From NCBI GenBank assembly GCA_003455235.1, contig DMRT01000056.1, positions 1 through 19,985 of the forward strand: DNA of 19,985 nt. The letters are read 5' to 3'. The notes under the pieces are model-generated. The model was not told where the DNA came from. It made no database searches and was given only the letters and a program-made list of their open reading frames with translations. Of this stretch, positions 8,923-16,366 are shown one piece after another. Numbering within the stretch: the first letter of the stretch is position 1; each line of letters starts with the position of its first letter. The stretch comes from Chitinophagaceae bacterium. GTDB taxonomy: Bacteria > Bacteroidota > Bacteroidia > Chitinophagales > Chitinophagaceae. The translations under genes were made by a program, and so were the position numbers.

Positions 8923-8936
8923 CTGCTGAACAGCAG
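8923..8936. repeat. Short inverted repeat upstream of copy 3
   Basis: CTGCTG, AA, CAGCAG form a 6-bp inverted repeat with a two-base centre, 61 bases before the ATG at 8998. It has the shape of a small dimeric operator; a hairpin with so short a loop is less likely. Function is unproven. Confidence 0.3.
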
Positions 8937-8997
8937 AACCTGAGTGATTGGTTTATCCCCCTGCTATATAAGTATTTGTAACCGGATTGATGTTTAA

Positions 8998-11202
8998 ATG
9001 AAAACTGATTTATTCATTCTAAAAAAGTACGTACGTATTTTTTGGCTGACTGCTTTGTTCCTGGGCTGGCTCCCGTTCACGGGGTTGGCGGCTACGTATT
9101 ATATCAGTCAGGCAGGAAACGACAGCACCGGCGACGGGAGCGTGGCCAATCCCTGGCGTTCATTGCGCTTTGCCACCCAAAACGTACTCAGCCCCGGGGA
9201 TATCATTTTTGTAATGCCCGGCACTTACCTGGAAACAGAGCAACTCTTTTTACAGGCAGGCGTAAGCCTCACCGGTGATTCCACCAACATTCCGGTTATA
9301 CAATCCACCGTCACAGATATTTTTAAAGAGTTGTTGTCACTCAAGTCGCCCGAAGGCACCGATGGCAACCAGCACATCAGTAACCTGAAATTCGATGGAC
9401 AAAACCTTTCCACGTTCTGGGCAATATGGGTGGCTGGCCGCAGCAATGTAAGCATCTATAACTGCAGCATCGAAAATTTCAGGGACCGCGGAGTGATCTT
9501 CAGTGCCCGAAGTGATTTTTATGAACAGCCGCCCGACAGCCTGTATTCAACGGGCAATCAATTCTTCAACAACATCATAAACAACTGTGCGGAATATTCA
9601 GATAGTGTCTTAGGTACGTTTGGAAGAGGCTGCCTGAATATCGGCGGGCAAACGGGCATGCTCATTTACAACAACGTGATCACACAGAACCAGCGCCCGG
9701 AAGGATTCAACGGCTGGCCCATCAAGTATGTGAATCATGGTTACCTCAAGAATTGCCGCATCTTCAACAACATACTGACCAAGATTCCTTATGGCGGAAA
9801 TTATCCCGGGCAAAACGGCTGGGATTTCTGCATTGAATTGTTTCACATTGAAGGCCTGGAAATTTCCGGCAACATCATACACGGGAGCATCGACCTTAAT
9901 TTCAGCCGCAGGGGAAATTCCGAATACTCAGCCTGGATCCATCATAATGTGATTGGCCGCGATACCGTCAACAGCAAATACGAAAGCGGGATCATTTTTG
10001 AATTCGGTGCCGAATCGGCCATCGTTGAATACAATACCATACGGAACATTTCTTCCGGCGTACAGTTTAACACCAGGGATTCTTCCTTGGTATCGAAGTG
10101 CCGCATCCGGAAAAACCTGATGGCCAACCTTGCTTCCGGCGACGGAACGGGCACAGCAGGAGGTATTCTCATCGTAAGCGAGGGAACCAGCAGTGCCATC
10201 ATCGATAGCATGGATATCGACAACAACACCATTGTGGCCACCACCCTTACCGACCGGGAACCCTGGGTGGGCATTTACCTGGATGCACTGAACCATGGCG
10301 CTGCCACCAACATCAAAATAAGAAACAACATTGTGGTGGGATTTGCAGGTGCCTGGTTAAAAGGCAGCGATACCACCACCAACATTGATCAGCTGCACCT
10401 GCTGGTGAACAATTCATACAACAACGGCAACAACAACCTTCCGTTCTGGCCCGGTGGCATGCCAACCAATTACGTAGACACACCGTATAACGTTCCAGGC
10501 CTCAATCCCATGTTTGATTCAACCACCGGCACTTATACCCTGCAGTCGGTTTCGCCCGTGATCGATCTCGGTGTTATCATCCCGGGCATTGCATACCTGG
10601 GGGCTGGCCCAGACCTGGGTTATGCAGAATTCGGAGGTGGTCCGCCCCTGCCTGTAACCCTGATTGAACTGACCGGAAAAGAAAACGGCGGAAAAAATGA
10701 ATTGCAGTGGACCACAGCAACGGAAAGCGGAAGCGATCACTTCCTTATTGAACGAAGCAGTGATGGAAGATACTTTGAACGCATCGGTTTTATGAAAGCC
10801 AGCGGCTTCTCTTCCACAAAACAATATTATGGTTACACCGATGCCGTTCCACTGCCTGGTCTTACTTATTACCGGCTCGCCATGGTGAACAAAGACAATA
10901 CCGCTGTATACAGCCGGATTATTTCCATCAGGAATAAAAATATACCCTCTGTGGTAATTAAGTACATAGAACTTCCGTCCGGTACCGGTAATGCCTTGCT
11001 GCTGGTTCAGAGTACAAAAAACCTGGAGGCCGGCATGAGCATCACAGACATGAACGGAAGAATTGTTTTACAAAGCCGCGTTGTATTACAGAAAGGCGAC
11101 AACAGCATACGGCTGAACATACCTGTATTGGCAAGAGGCATTTATTATGTGCGGCTGCTGACACCGGCTGAAACACTGGTGAAAAGTGCAATCAGCCGGT
11201 AA
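8998..11202 (+). CDS. Secreted right-handed beta-helix protein with T9SS sorting domain, copy 3
   Basis: This 734-residue protein has a signal peptide ending near GLA (about residue 31), then TYYISQAGNDSTGDGS and NPWRSLRFAT. It is closer to copy 4 than to copies 1 and 2: both have SNLKFDGQNLST, FSARSD in place of FDGNDA, and GRGCLNIGGQ. The conserved block GWPIKYVNHGYLK to GWDFCIELF lies near residues 238-283; here NGW replaces the NGDW of copies 1 and 2. AWIHHN and ESGIIFEFGAE follow. The helix ends near residue 545. An FnIII-like module (LQWTTATESGSDHFLIERS, YYRLAMVNKD) and a T9SS type A domain (MSITDMNGRIVL, RGIYYVRLLTP) finish the protein. No terminator is visible before copy 4, which begins 129 bases later, so cotranscription is possible. 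Likely exposed on the cell surface; ligand or substrate unknown. Confidence 0.88.
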   Translation: MKTDLFILKKYVRIFWLTALFLGWLPFTGLAATYYISQAGNDSTGDGSVANPWRSLRFATQNVLSPGDIIFVMPGTYLETEQLFLQAGVSLTGDSTNIPVIQSTVTDIFKELLSLKSPEGTDGNQHISNLKFDGQNLSTFWAIWVAGRSNVSIYNCSIENFRDRGVIFSARSDFYEQPPDSLYSTGNQFFNNIINNCAEYSDSVLGTFGRGCLNIGGQTGMLIYNNVITQNQRPEGFNGWPIKYVNHGYLKNCRIFNNILTKIPYGGNYPGQNGWDFCIELFHIEGLEISGNIIHGSIDLNFSRRGNSEYSAWIHHNVIGRDTVNSKYESGIIFEFGAESAIVEYNTIRNISSGVQFNTRDSSLVSKCRIRKNLMANLASGDGTGTAGGILIVSEGTSSAIIDSMDIDNNTIVATTLTDREPWVGIYLDALNHGAATNIKIRNNIVVGFAGAWLKGSDTTTNIDQLHLLVNNSYNNGNNNLPFWPGGMPTNYVDTPYNVPGLNPMFDSTTGTYTLQSVSPVIDLGVIIPGIAYLGAGPDLGYAEFGGGPPLPVTLIELTGKENGGKNELQWTTATESGSDHFLIERSSDGRYFERIGFMKASGFSSTKQYYGYTDAVPLPGLTYYRLAMVNKDNTAVYSRIISIRNKNIPSVVIKYIELPSGTGNALLLVQSTKNLEAGMSITDMNGRIVLQSRVVLQKGDNSIRLNIPVLARGIYYVRLLTPAETLVKSAISR

Positions 11203-11331
11203 TGGACCGAACGGCAACGTTTGCATTAAAATAATGTGATAAGCTGCCGCGATTTAATATTTTGTGACACTGTTCGTATCCTTTATCCCAACCGAAAGAC
11301 CGGTCAACTAATTTTACCTGCGGTACTGTTT

Positions 11332-12855
11332 ATGAAAAGAATACTGTTTAAAAGGGTTAAGATTTTTTTCTCCGCCATTGTATTCATGTGGATGATGTGC
11401 ATTGCCCTGCCCCTGCACGCAACCACCTGGTACATCAGCACCACCGGTAATGATGCCACCGGCGATGGTTCGGCAGGCAATCCCTGGAAGACCCTGGGCA
11501 AGGCCACCACGGCAGTACTGGTTGCCGGCGACATCATCCACGTGAATGCAGGTACGTACACCGAAACCGTACAATGTATGCTGGCTGTGGGTGTAAGTAT
11601 TGAGGGCGACGGTGTAACGTCTGTTATCCGAAGCACCCTCACCGCAAATTTTACCGAACTGCTTTCACTCGGCTCTGCACAAGGCACCAACGGCAATCAG
11701 CACATCAGCAACCTGAAATTCGACGGGCAGAACCTGTCTACCTACTGGGCCATCTGGGTGAAGGGAAGAAGCAACGTAAGCATTTACAACTGCACCATCG
11801 TTGACTTTAAAGACCGGGGCGTTTTGTTCAGCGCCCGCAGCGATCTTACCGATGCGCCTCCCGTTACCAGTTACTCCACCGGCAACAGTTTTCATGATAA
11901 CGTGGTTAACAATTGTGCTGCCTATAATATCTCCACCGGTATTTACGGCCGGGGCTGCCTCAATATCGGCGGGCAGGACGGCATGCTGATTTACAACAAC
12001 ACCATCATCCAGAACAAACGGCCGGAAGGCTATAATGGCTGGCCCATTAAATACATGAACGATGGCTACCTGAAGGGATGCAGGATCTACAACAATACAC
12101 TCACCAAAATCCCCTTTGGCGGAAGCTATCCCGGGGAGAGCGGCTGGGATTTCTGCATCGAACTGTTTCATATACAGGGACTGGAAATTTATGGCAACAC
12201 CATACAGGGAAGCATCGACCTTAATTACAACACCAAGGGAGCTTACGCCTACTGCGCCTGGATACACGACAACGTGATGAGCCGCACCGTACTCAACAGC
12301 AAATACGAAAGCGGGATCATTTTTGAATTTGATACCGAAACAGCCATCGTGGAAAACAATGTATTAAACAATATTTCCAGCGGGGTTCAGTTCAATACCC
12401 GCAGCGGAACCGTCATCTCCAACTGCGTGATCCAGAAAAACCTGTTCACCAACATGGGATTTGGAAACGGATCCGGAACAACCGGCGGCATACTTGTCAT
12501 CAGTGAAGGAACCAACAATCCCGTCATCACCAATCTCACCATTTACAAAAACACCATCACGGCGGCACCGGGCAGAGAACCTTTTGTGGGCATCGACCTT
12601 ACATCGATGAACAACGGAAGCGGGAACGGAATCTTCATCAAGAACAACGTTGTGACCAATTTTGTATTAGCCTGGCTAAAAGGAAGCAACCCCACGCAAA
12701 TGACAAACGTGGTGCTTACACACAATGCCGTAACCGGCAATGGAAATGACAATGAACCTTCCTGGCCCGGTGGCGAACCGCTGAACTACACCTACATCTT
12801 TAAATACGATGATACAAGGATCCAGAACGGGTCCCATTCACGCAGTAATAATTGA
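11332..12855 (+). CDS. Secreted beta-helix protein, copy 4, truncated and lacking the T9SS domain
   Basis: This 507-residue product starts at ATG 11332 (MKRILFKRVKIFF); the frame is open to 11236, but this start places the signal peptide correctly, with cleavage likely after LHA. WYISTTGNDATGDGS and NPWKTLGKAT open the mature part. All helix blocks are present, including GWPIKYMNDGYLK to GWDFCIELF and ESGIIFEFDTE. Agreement with the paralogues stops at WPGGEPLNYTY (about residue 485). About 20 unrelated residues (IFKYDDTRIQNGSHSRSNN) lead to the stop. The end of the helix, the FnIII-like module and the sorting domain, some 230-240 residues, are missing. The convergent transporter gene ends 9 bases away, so the tail cannot follow in another frame. 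Without the C-terminal signal the protein should reach only the periplasm, unless a partner carries it further. It may be a decaying gene or a changed product. Confidence 0.82.
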   Translation: MKRILFKRVKIFFSAIVFMWMMCIALPLHATTWYISTTGNDATGDGSAGNPWKTLGKATTAVLVAGDIIHVNAGTYTETVQCMLAVGVSIEGDGVTSVIRSTLTANFTELLSLGSAQGTNGNQHISNLKFDGQNLSTYWAIWVKGRSNVSIYNCTIVDFKDRGVLFSARSDLTDAPPVTSYSTGNSFHDNVVNNCAAYNISTGIYGRGCLNIGGQDGMLIYNNTIIQNKRPEGYNGWPIKYMNDGYLKGCRIYNNTLTKIPFGGSYPGESGWDFCIELFHIQGLEIYGNTIQGSIDLNYNTKGAYAYCAWIHDNVMSRTVLNSKYESGIIFEFDTETAIVENNVLNNISSGVQFNTRSGTVISNCVIQKNLFTNMGFGNGSGTTGGILVISEGTNNPVITNLTIYKNTITAAPGREPFVGIDLTSMNNGSGNGIFIKNNVVTNFVLAWLKGSNPTQMTNVVLTHNAVTGNGNDNEPSWPGGEPLNYTYIFKYDDTRIQNGSHSRSNN

Positions 12856-12864
12856 GTACCGGGA

Positions 12865-13851
12865 TCAGGATATCCGGTGCTTGTTGTTGCTGAGGATATT
12901 TTCCATTGTCCATTCCACCGTTTTTTCAAATGGCTGTTTGCGTACCGTGCAATCGGTTTTGCTGCAGATGCGGCAGGAGAAATCAAGACAACCATCGGAA
13001 TGAACAAAAAGCTCCACCGATTCACCAAATTCGTTTTTTACGAGGCCCGATAAGGCATCAATTTCTTCATGGGCCTGGTGTACATTCAGGTACCAGGGAA
13101 CGGTTAGATGACAATCGAGGTGCAGCCGGCTTCCGTACTTGATGATGCGGAGATTGTGCAGGTCGATCCAGTTTTCCCGGCGGCTTTTATTCAGCGTATG
13201 TACCAGTTTATCCAGCAGGGCGGTATCCGCTTCATCCATAATGCCGGCCACAGAACTGCGCAGTATCTTGTACCCGGTATATATGATGAAAAGTGAAAAG
13301 AGAATGGCCACGGCGCTGTCTATCCAGGCCAGTTTGGTGATGAGCAACAGGATCAGTCCGCATACAATACCCAGCGTGGTCCAGGTATCCGACTGCAGGT
13401 GCTTGCCGCTTGAAATCAGCGCCAGCGAATTATTTTTTTTCCCCGTCTTCACACAGAAATACCCGGCCGCATAGTTGATCAGTGCGGTGCCGGCGGTGAG
13501 CAGGATACCGTAGTCCAGTTTTTTTATTTCATGCGGGTGAAGCAGGTTGTTCAATGCTTCATAAATGATGATGAGCCCTGCGATGCTGATCATGGTGCCT
13601 TCAATAGCAGCTGAAATAAATTCTGCCTTGCCATGACCATAGGGATGGTCGAGGTCCATCGGCTTGGCAGACACATACAGGCTGTACACCCCAATGAAAC
13701 CCGCCACCACGTTCACAATACTTTCAAAGGCGTCAGTTAAGATGGCCACCGACCCGGTAAGGTACCAGGCAATGGCTTTTACAACCAGCAAAACAACCGA
13801 CAATGCGGCGATCCGTTTCTGAATTTTAAGATTATAAAGCGCTGTTTGCAA
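12865..13851 (-). CDS. Cation diffusion facilitator (CDF) family metal transporter
   Basis: This 328-residue protein has six hydrophobic segments and a cytoplasmic C-terminal domain, as in CDF zinc/iron/manganese-proton antiporters of the inner membrane. TM2 carries LTDAFESIVN, with Glu43 and Asn47 where many CDFs have His/Asp and Asp. DHPYGHGKAEF (68-78) is the conserved loop. TM5 carries HLQSD (His151, Asp155), the usual second half of the metal site. The ESIVN form is, as I recall, typical of one CDF clade rather than a defect. The C-terminus holds four cysteines (288, 293, 296, 301) spaced C-x4-C-x2-C-x4-C, a possible extra metal site. The start is a TTG at 13851, 12 bases after the stop of the exonuclease gene; no ATG exists before residue 65. 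The two genes are probably cotranscribed. The metal cannot be named. Confidence 0.88.
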   Translation of the reverse strand: MQTALYNLKIQKRIAALSVVLLVVKAIAWYLTGSVAILTDAFESIVNVVAGFIGVYSLYVSAKPMDLDHPYGHGKAEFISAAIEGTMISIAGLIIIYEALNNLLHPHEIKKLDYGILLTAGTALINYAAGYFCVKTGKKNNSLALISSGKHLQSDTWTTLGIVCGLILLLITKLAWIDSAVAILFSLFIIYTGYKILRSSVAGIMDEADTALLDKLVHTLNKSRRENWIDLHNLRIIKYGSRLHLDCHLTVPWYLNVHQAHEEIDALSGLVKNEFGESVELFVHSDGCLDFSCRICSKTDCTVRKQPFEKTVEWTMENILSNNKHRIS

Positions 13852-13863
13852 GCAGGAATAATT

Positions 13864-15213
13864 TTAGCGGTTCAGCAATACCTTCTTTTCAGGATTGGCT
13901 TCGGCAAATGAATAAATATTGTTGCGGATGTAATCATTGTCAGCATAGGGGTTTAACACATTCTTCAGCTCCATGGTGGAAGCAACCGGCTGTGATTCGG
14001 GGATATAACCCATGCCCCAGAAACTGCCCCGCTCCACCAGCAGGCATAATTTTTCACCTTCGGCTATGCCTTCATCCACCAGGGCAAAGGTGGGTAAGCT
14101 TTCGTTCAATGCATCTATGGCTTTCTTCATCCGGGTATTGTAAATCACCGGTGGATCCAGTGCCTTCTGTTCTTTGCCGGTAAACGGTGTTTTATCGAGG
14201 AAGCAGAGTTTGGCATCCAGTTCAAATTCCTCCACCATCTTCCGCACCATCACCAGTCCTTCATGGAGGAGGTTGAAATGATACAATGCCGGCAGGTTCT
14301 TTTTCTTTTTATCGATGGCCAGCCGCAGGTATCCTTTGTTGTCTTCAAACGAATAAAGTGCAAAGCGCTGCGCCGGCTGCTTCTGGCTTTTGTTATACCG
14401 TGGCCACAGGCGTTTGATTTCGGTGCTTTCCAGCACGATGGCTTCCAGCTCGGTGGAACATTGCCGGTACGACACTTTATACACGTTGCGGATGAAGTTT
14501 TGCCTTTTGGGATCGGGATCATTATGTGTAAAGTGGCTGCTCACCCTTTTTTTAAGGTTGATGGCCTTGCCTACGTAAATGATCTTGTCTTTGTTGTTGT
14601 GGAAATAATAAACCCCGGGTTTGGGAGGAAGCTGATCAATCACCTTCTTCTCCAGGTTCAGCGGCAGCCATTGTTCTGCCGACGAACGTTTCAGCATCTG
14701 GTCTATATGCAGCTGGGCACCATTGGCCATCATGAATTCGAACAGCTTCACCGTTGCCCTGGCATCGCCGCCAGCCCGGTGCCGGTTCTCAATTGGTATC
14801 TTCAGTGAACGGCACAGGTTGCCCAGGCTGTACGAAGGCAGTCCGGGGAACAGCTTACGGCCAAGCCGGATGGTACAAAGCTTTTTGGCAGCAAGATCAT
14901 AGCCCGATTCTTTAAGCTGGTGCCGGATAAAGGAATAATCAAAGTTTACATTATGTGCCACAAACACCGCCTCTTCGAATATTTCAAAAAGAGTATCGGC
15001 AATTTCATCAAATACCGGTGCACCAGCCACCATGTCATCGTCAATACCGGTGAGTGCGGTAATGTAGCGGGGAATGGACTGGCGGGGATTCACCAGTGTT
15101 TCAAAATGCCGGACCACCCGGGTGCCATCATGCACAAATACGGATATCTCGGTGATGCCGTTTGCAGACGCATGTCCACCCGTGGTCTCAATATCTGTAA
15201 TGGCGTATAGCAT
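13864..15213 (-). CDS. DnaQ-like 3'-5' exonuclease fused to a GIY-YIG nuclease domain
   Basis: This 449-residue cytoplasmic protein joins two nuclease domains. Residues 1-165 form a DEDDh exonuclease like the proofreading subunit of DNA polymerase III: Asp7 and Glu9 in TDIETTG, Asp92 in HNVNFDYSFI, and His145 and Asp150 in HRAGGDA. Residues of about 195-280 are a GIY-YIG domain of the UvrC/Cho type: GVYYF (200-204), YVGKA (213-217) and the catalytic glutamate in IVLESTEIK (Glu262). The remaining ~170 residues match no domain I can name; the UvrC helix-hairpin-helix and RNase H-like parts appear absent. Exonuclease/GIY-YIG fusions are known in several bacterial groups and are thought to act in DNA repair, cutting and trimming damaged strands. 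All expected active-site residues are present. The start ATG at 15213 lies 7 bases after a TATTTTTG promoter-like box. Confidence 0.9.
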   Translation of the reverse strand: MLYAITDIETTGGHASANGITEISVFVHDGTRVVRHFETLVNPRQSIPRYITALTGIDDDMVAGAPVFDEIADTLFEIFEEAVFVAHNVNFDYSFIRHQLKESGYDLAAKKLCTIRLGRKLFPGLPSYSLGNLCRSLKIPIENRHRAGGDARATVKLFEFMMANGAQLHIDQMLKRSSAEQWLPLNLEKKVIDQLPPKPGVYYFHNNKDKIIYVGKAINLKKRVSSHFTHNDPDPKRQNFIRNVYKVSYRQCSTELEAIVLESTEIKRLWPRYNKSQKQPAQRFALYSFEDNKGYLRLAIDKKKKNLPALYHFNLLHEGLVMVRKMVEEFELDAKLCFLDKTPFTGKEQKALDPPVIYNTRMKKAIDALNESLPTFALVDEGIAEGEKLCLLVERGSFWGMGYIPESQPVASTMELKNVLNPYADNDYIRNNIYSFAEANPEKKVLLNR

Positions 15214-15220
15214 GAGTCTT

Positions 15221-15228
15221 CAAAAATA
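15221..15228 (-). promoter_or_regulatory. Candidate -7 box of the exonuclease/GIY-YIG gene
   Basis: On the minus strand TATTTTTG is an exact match to TAnnTTTG. Only 7 bases separate it from the ATG at 15213, so a transcript starting at the usual distance would have almost no leader. TTTG words occur upstream, but at less than the ideal spacing for a -33 element. Confidence 0.45.
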
Positions 15229-15300
15229 CAAACTTGCCGGGCCAAATAATATTTTTTCTGAACCCGCCTTTTGCCAAATTTGAAGCTCAACATTACTGCC

Positions 15301-15630
15301 ATGGAAATAAAAAAATTCCCTTTTCAAACGCTCGACTGGAATACTGTGGTAAAAGAAGAACACCGGGGCATCACGGGCATGGCCAGCTGGCGCATTTTTA
15401 AAATGGGTGATGTCCGCATCCGCATGGTGGAATACTCAGCCGGGTATTTTGCCGATCATTGGTGCAAAAAAGGGCATATCATTTATTGCATCGAGGGCAG
15501 TATGGTTACTGAACTGGAAGACGGCAGGGAATTCATCCTCTCGAAAGGAATGACGTATCACGTGGGCGACAATTGCGAAGCACACCGGAGCAGGTCGGAA
15601 CAAGGCTGCAGTCTTTTTATTGTGGACTGA
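15301..15630 (+). CDS. Small single-domain cupin (DHCW-motif cupin type)
   Basis: This 109-residue protein starts at ATG 15301; the frame is open to 15271, but MEIKKFPF is the natural start. It is a one-domain cupin barrel. DHWCKKGHIIYCIEG (52-66) is the first cupin motif and matches the small family NCBI names the DHCW-motif cupins. HVGDNCEAHRS near residues 87-97 is the second motif, with His95. His53, Cys55, His59 and His95 are possible metal ligands. The family has no assigned reaction that I know of. The gene diverges from the exonuclease gene and converges on the LysE-type gene, whose stop is 7 bases away, so it is probably transcribed alone. Confidence 0.85.
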   Translation: MEIKKFPFQTLDWNTVVKEEHRGITGMASWRIFKMGDVRIRMVEYSAGYFADHWCKKGHIIYCIEGSMVTELEDGREFILSKGMTYHVGDNCEAHRSRSEQGCSLFIVD

Positions 15631-15637
15631 TCATTTC

Positions 15638-16315
15638 TCATCCCCCTTTATCCTCCTCGGCATGGGTGAATTTGTGCACCGCATCTTTATGCCTGATCAT
15701 TTTGATGGCTTGTATAATAGCCGTAATGGCAAATATGCCGCCGATCACCCAGTTGATGTATTGCTGGCTGCCGGTAATACGTTGTACCAGCCATTTGCCG
15801 CCGAAGATAAAAAGGCAGTTGCCCAGCAGCGTACCCAGGCCGATGCCGATGATGTACATATTGTACTGGCTTTTTACCGGCTCCAGGATTTTTTTGGTGA
15901 ACAGCACCGTACTCCACCCAAACCAAAACGGAATCTGCACGGGGTTAATGGCGCTCATGAACATACCCAGCAGGAAGCGGTGCATGGTATTCTCTAAAAA
16001 AACATTTTTGGCTTCATTGCTCTTGGCCATGGCTGCCATAAAACTACCGGCGGCAAGGGCAAGGATGATGATCAGGGTAAACCACTCCATAGCTTTCATC
16101 AGTTTCTCCTGCTTACGGATCCAGTCTACACCCACCAGCGACACTCGCACATAGATCATTTCCACCAGTAAAGAACCCAATGAAAAATAAAGGGCATGCC
16201 GCACACTCTCCTGTATGCCGATCTGCATGGCAGCCACGTTTAATGTGCCCAGCGGCAATGACCCCAGGAAACTGATGAGCAGTCCCCAACAAAAAATGCG
16301 GAATAATTTAGGCAC
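15638..16315 (-). CDS. LysE family amino-acid/metabolite exporter
   Basis: This inner-membrane protein of about 225 residues belongs to the LysE/RhtB translocator superfamily. FRIFCWGLLISFLGSLPLG followed by TLNVAAMQ is the family's opening, with the Pro-Leu-Gly-Thr signature in the first membrane segment. FMSAINPVQIPFWFGW in the middle is the second conserved proline-containing segment. Five or six hydrophobic segments fit the family; the substrate is unknown. The frame is open to a TTG at 16339, but that extension contains a TATCTTTG promoter box (16320-16327). A GTG at 16315 gives VPKLFRIF and fits the normal N-terminus, so I prefer it; the start is uncertain. The YceI gene ends 51 bases upstream on the same strand. 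Confidence 0.85.
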   Translation of the reverse strand: MPKLFRIFCWGLLISFLGSLPLGTLNVAAMQIGIQESVRHALYFSLGSLLVEMIYVRVSLVGVDWIRKQEKLMKAMEWFTLIIILALAAGSFMAAMAKSNEAKNVFLENTMHRFLLGMFMSAINPVQIPFWFGWSTVLFTKKILEPVKSQYNMYIIGIGLGTLLGNCLFIFGGKWLVQRITGSQQYINWVIGGIFAITAIIQAIKMIRHKDAVHKFTHAEEDKGG

Positions 16316-16319
16316 CGGG

Positions 16320-16327
16320 CAAAGATA
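16320..16327 (-). promoter_or_regulatory. Candidate -7 box of the LysE-type gene
   Basis: Minus-strand TATCTTTG is an exact TAnnTTTG match, 4 bases before the GTG at 16315. If used, the transcript would begin at or next to the start codon. No clear -33 TTTG is seen at the right spacing. Confidence 0.45.
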
Positions 16328-16366
16328 ACAAGCAGTCAAACATCCTGCGTGGGTAAACCGGTATAA

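Larger units (their letters stand above)
8683..8997. other. 315-bp gap between beta-helix copies 2 and 3
   Basis: The first part holds the terminator of copy 2 (8710-8745). The middle is AT-rich and featureless. A short inverted repeat lies at 8923-8936. No exact TAnnTTTG box was found before the ATG at 8998, and there is no credible ORF; short ORFs on both strands read through the terminator. Confidence 0.6.

Noticed and set aside
3867..12267. Long minus-strand ORFs (about 200-240 codons) opposite copies 1, 2 and 4
   Set aside because: They run antisense to the conserved core of the beta-helix genes in the same register. The sense strand has signal peptides and recognised domains; the antisense frames stay open because of the biased codons of Asn/Thr/Gly-rich repeats.
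3504..12855. Reading the beta-helix array as a phage tail-spike or polysaccharide utilisation locus
   Set aside because: No phage structural genes, SusC/SusD pair or recognised glycoside hydrolases lie in the window, and three copies end in T9SS sorting domains, which point to host surface proteins.
12857..12878. Imperfect inverted repeat (ACCGG ... CCGGT) between copy 4 and the CDF gene as a bidirectional terminator
   Set aside because: The stem is only 5 bp, overlaps the CDF stop codon region and has no T-run on either side.
14263..14808. 181-codon plus-strand ORF inside the exonuclease/GIY-YIG gene
   Set aside because: It is the complement of a gene with intact active-site motifs and shows no domain of its own.
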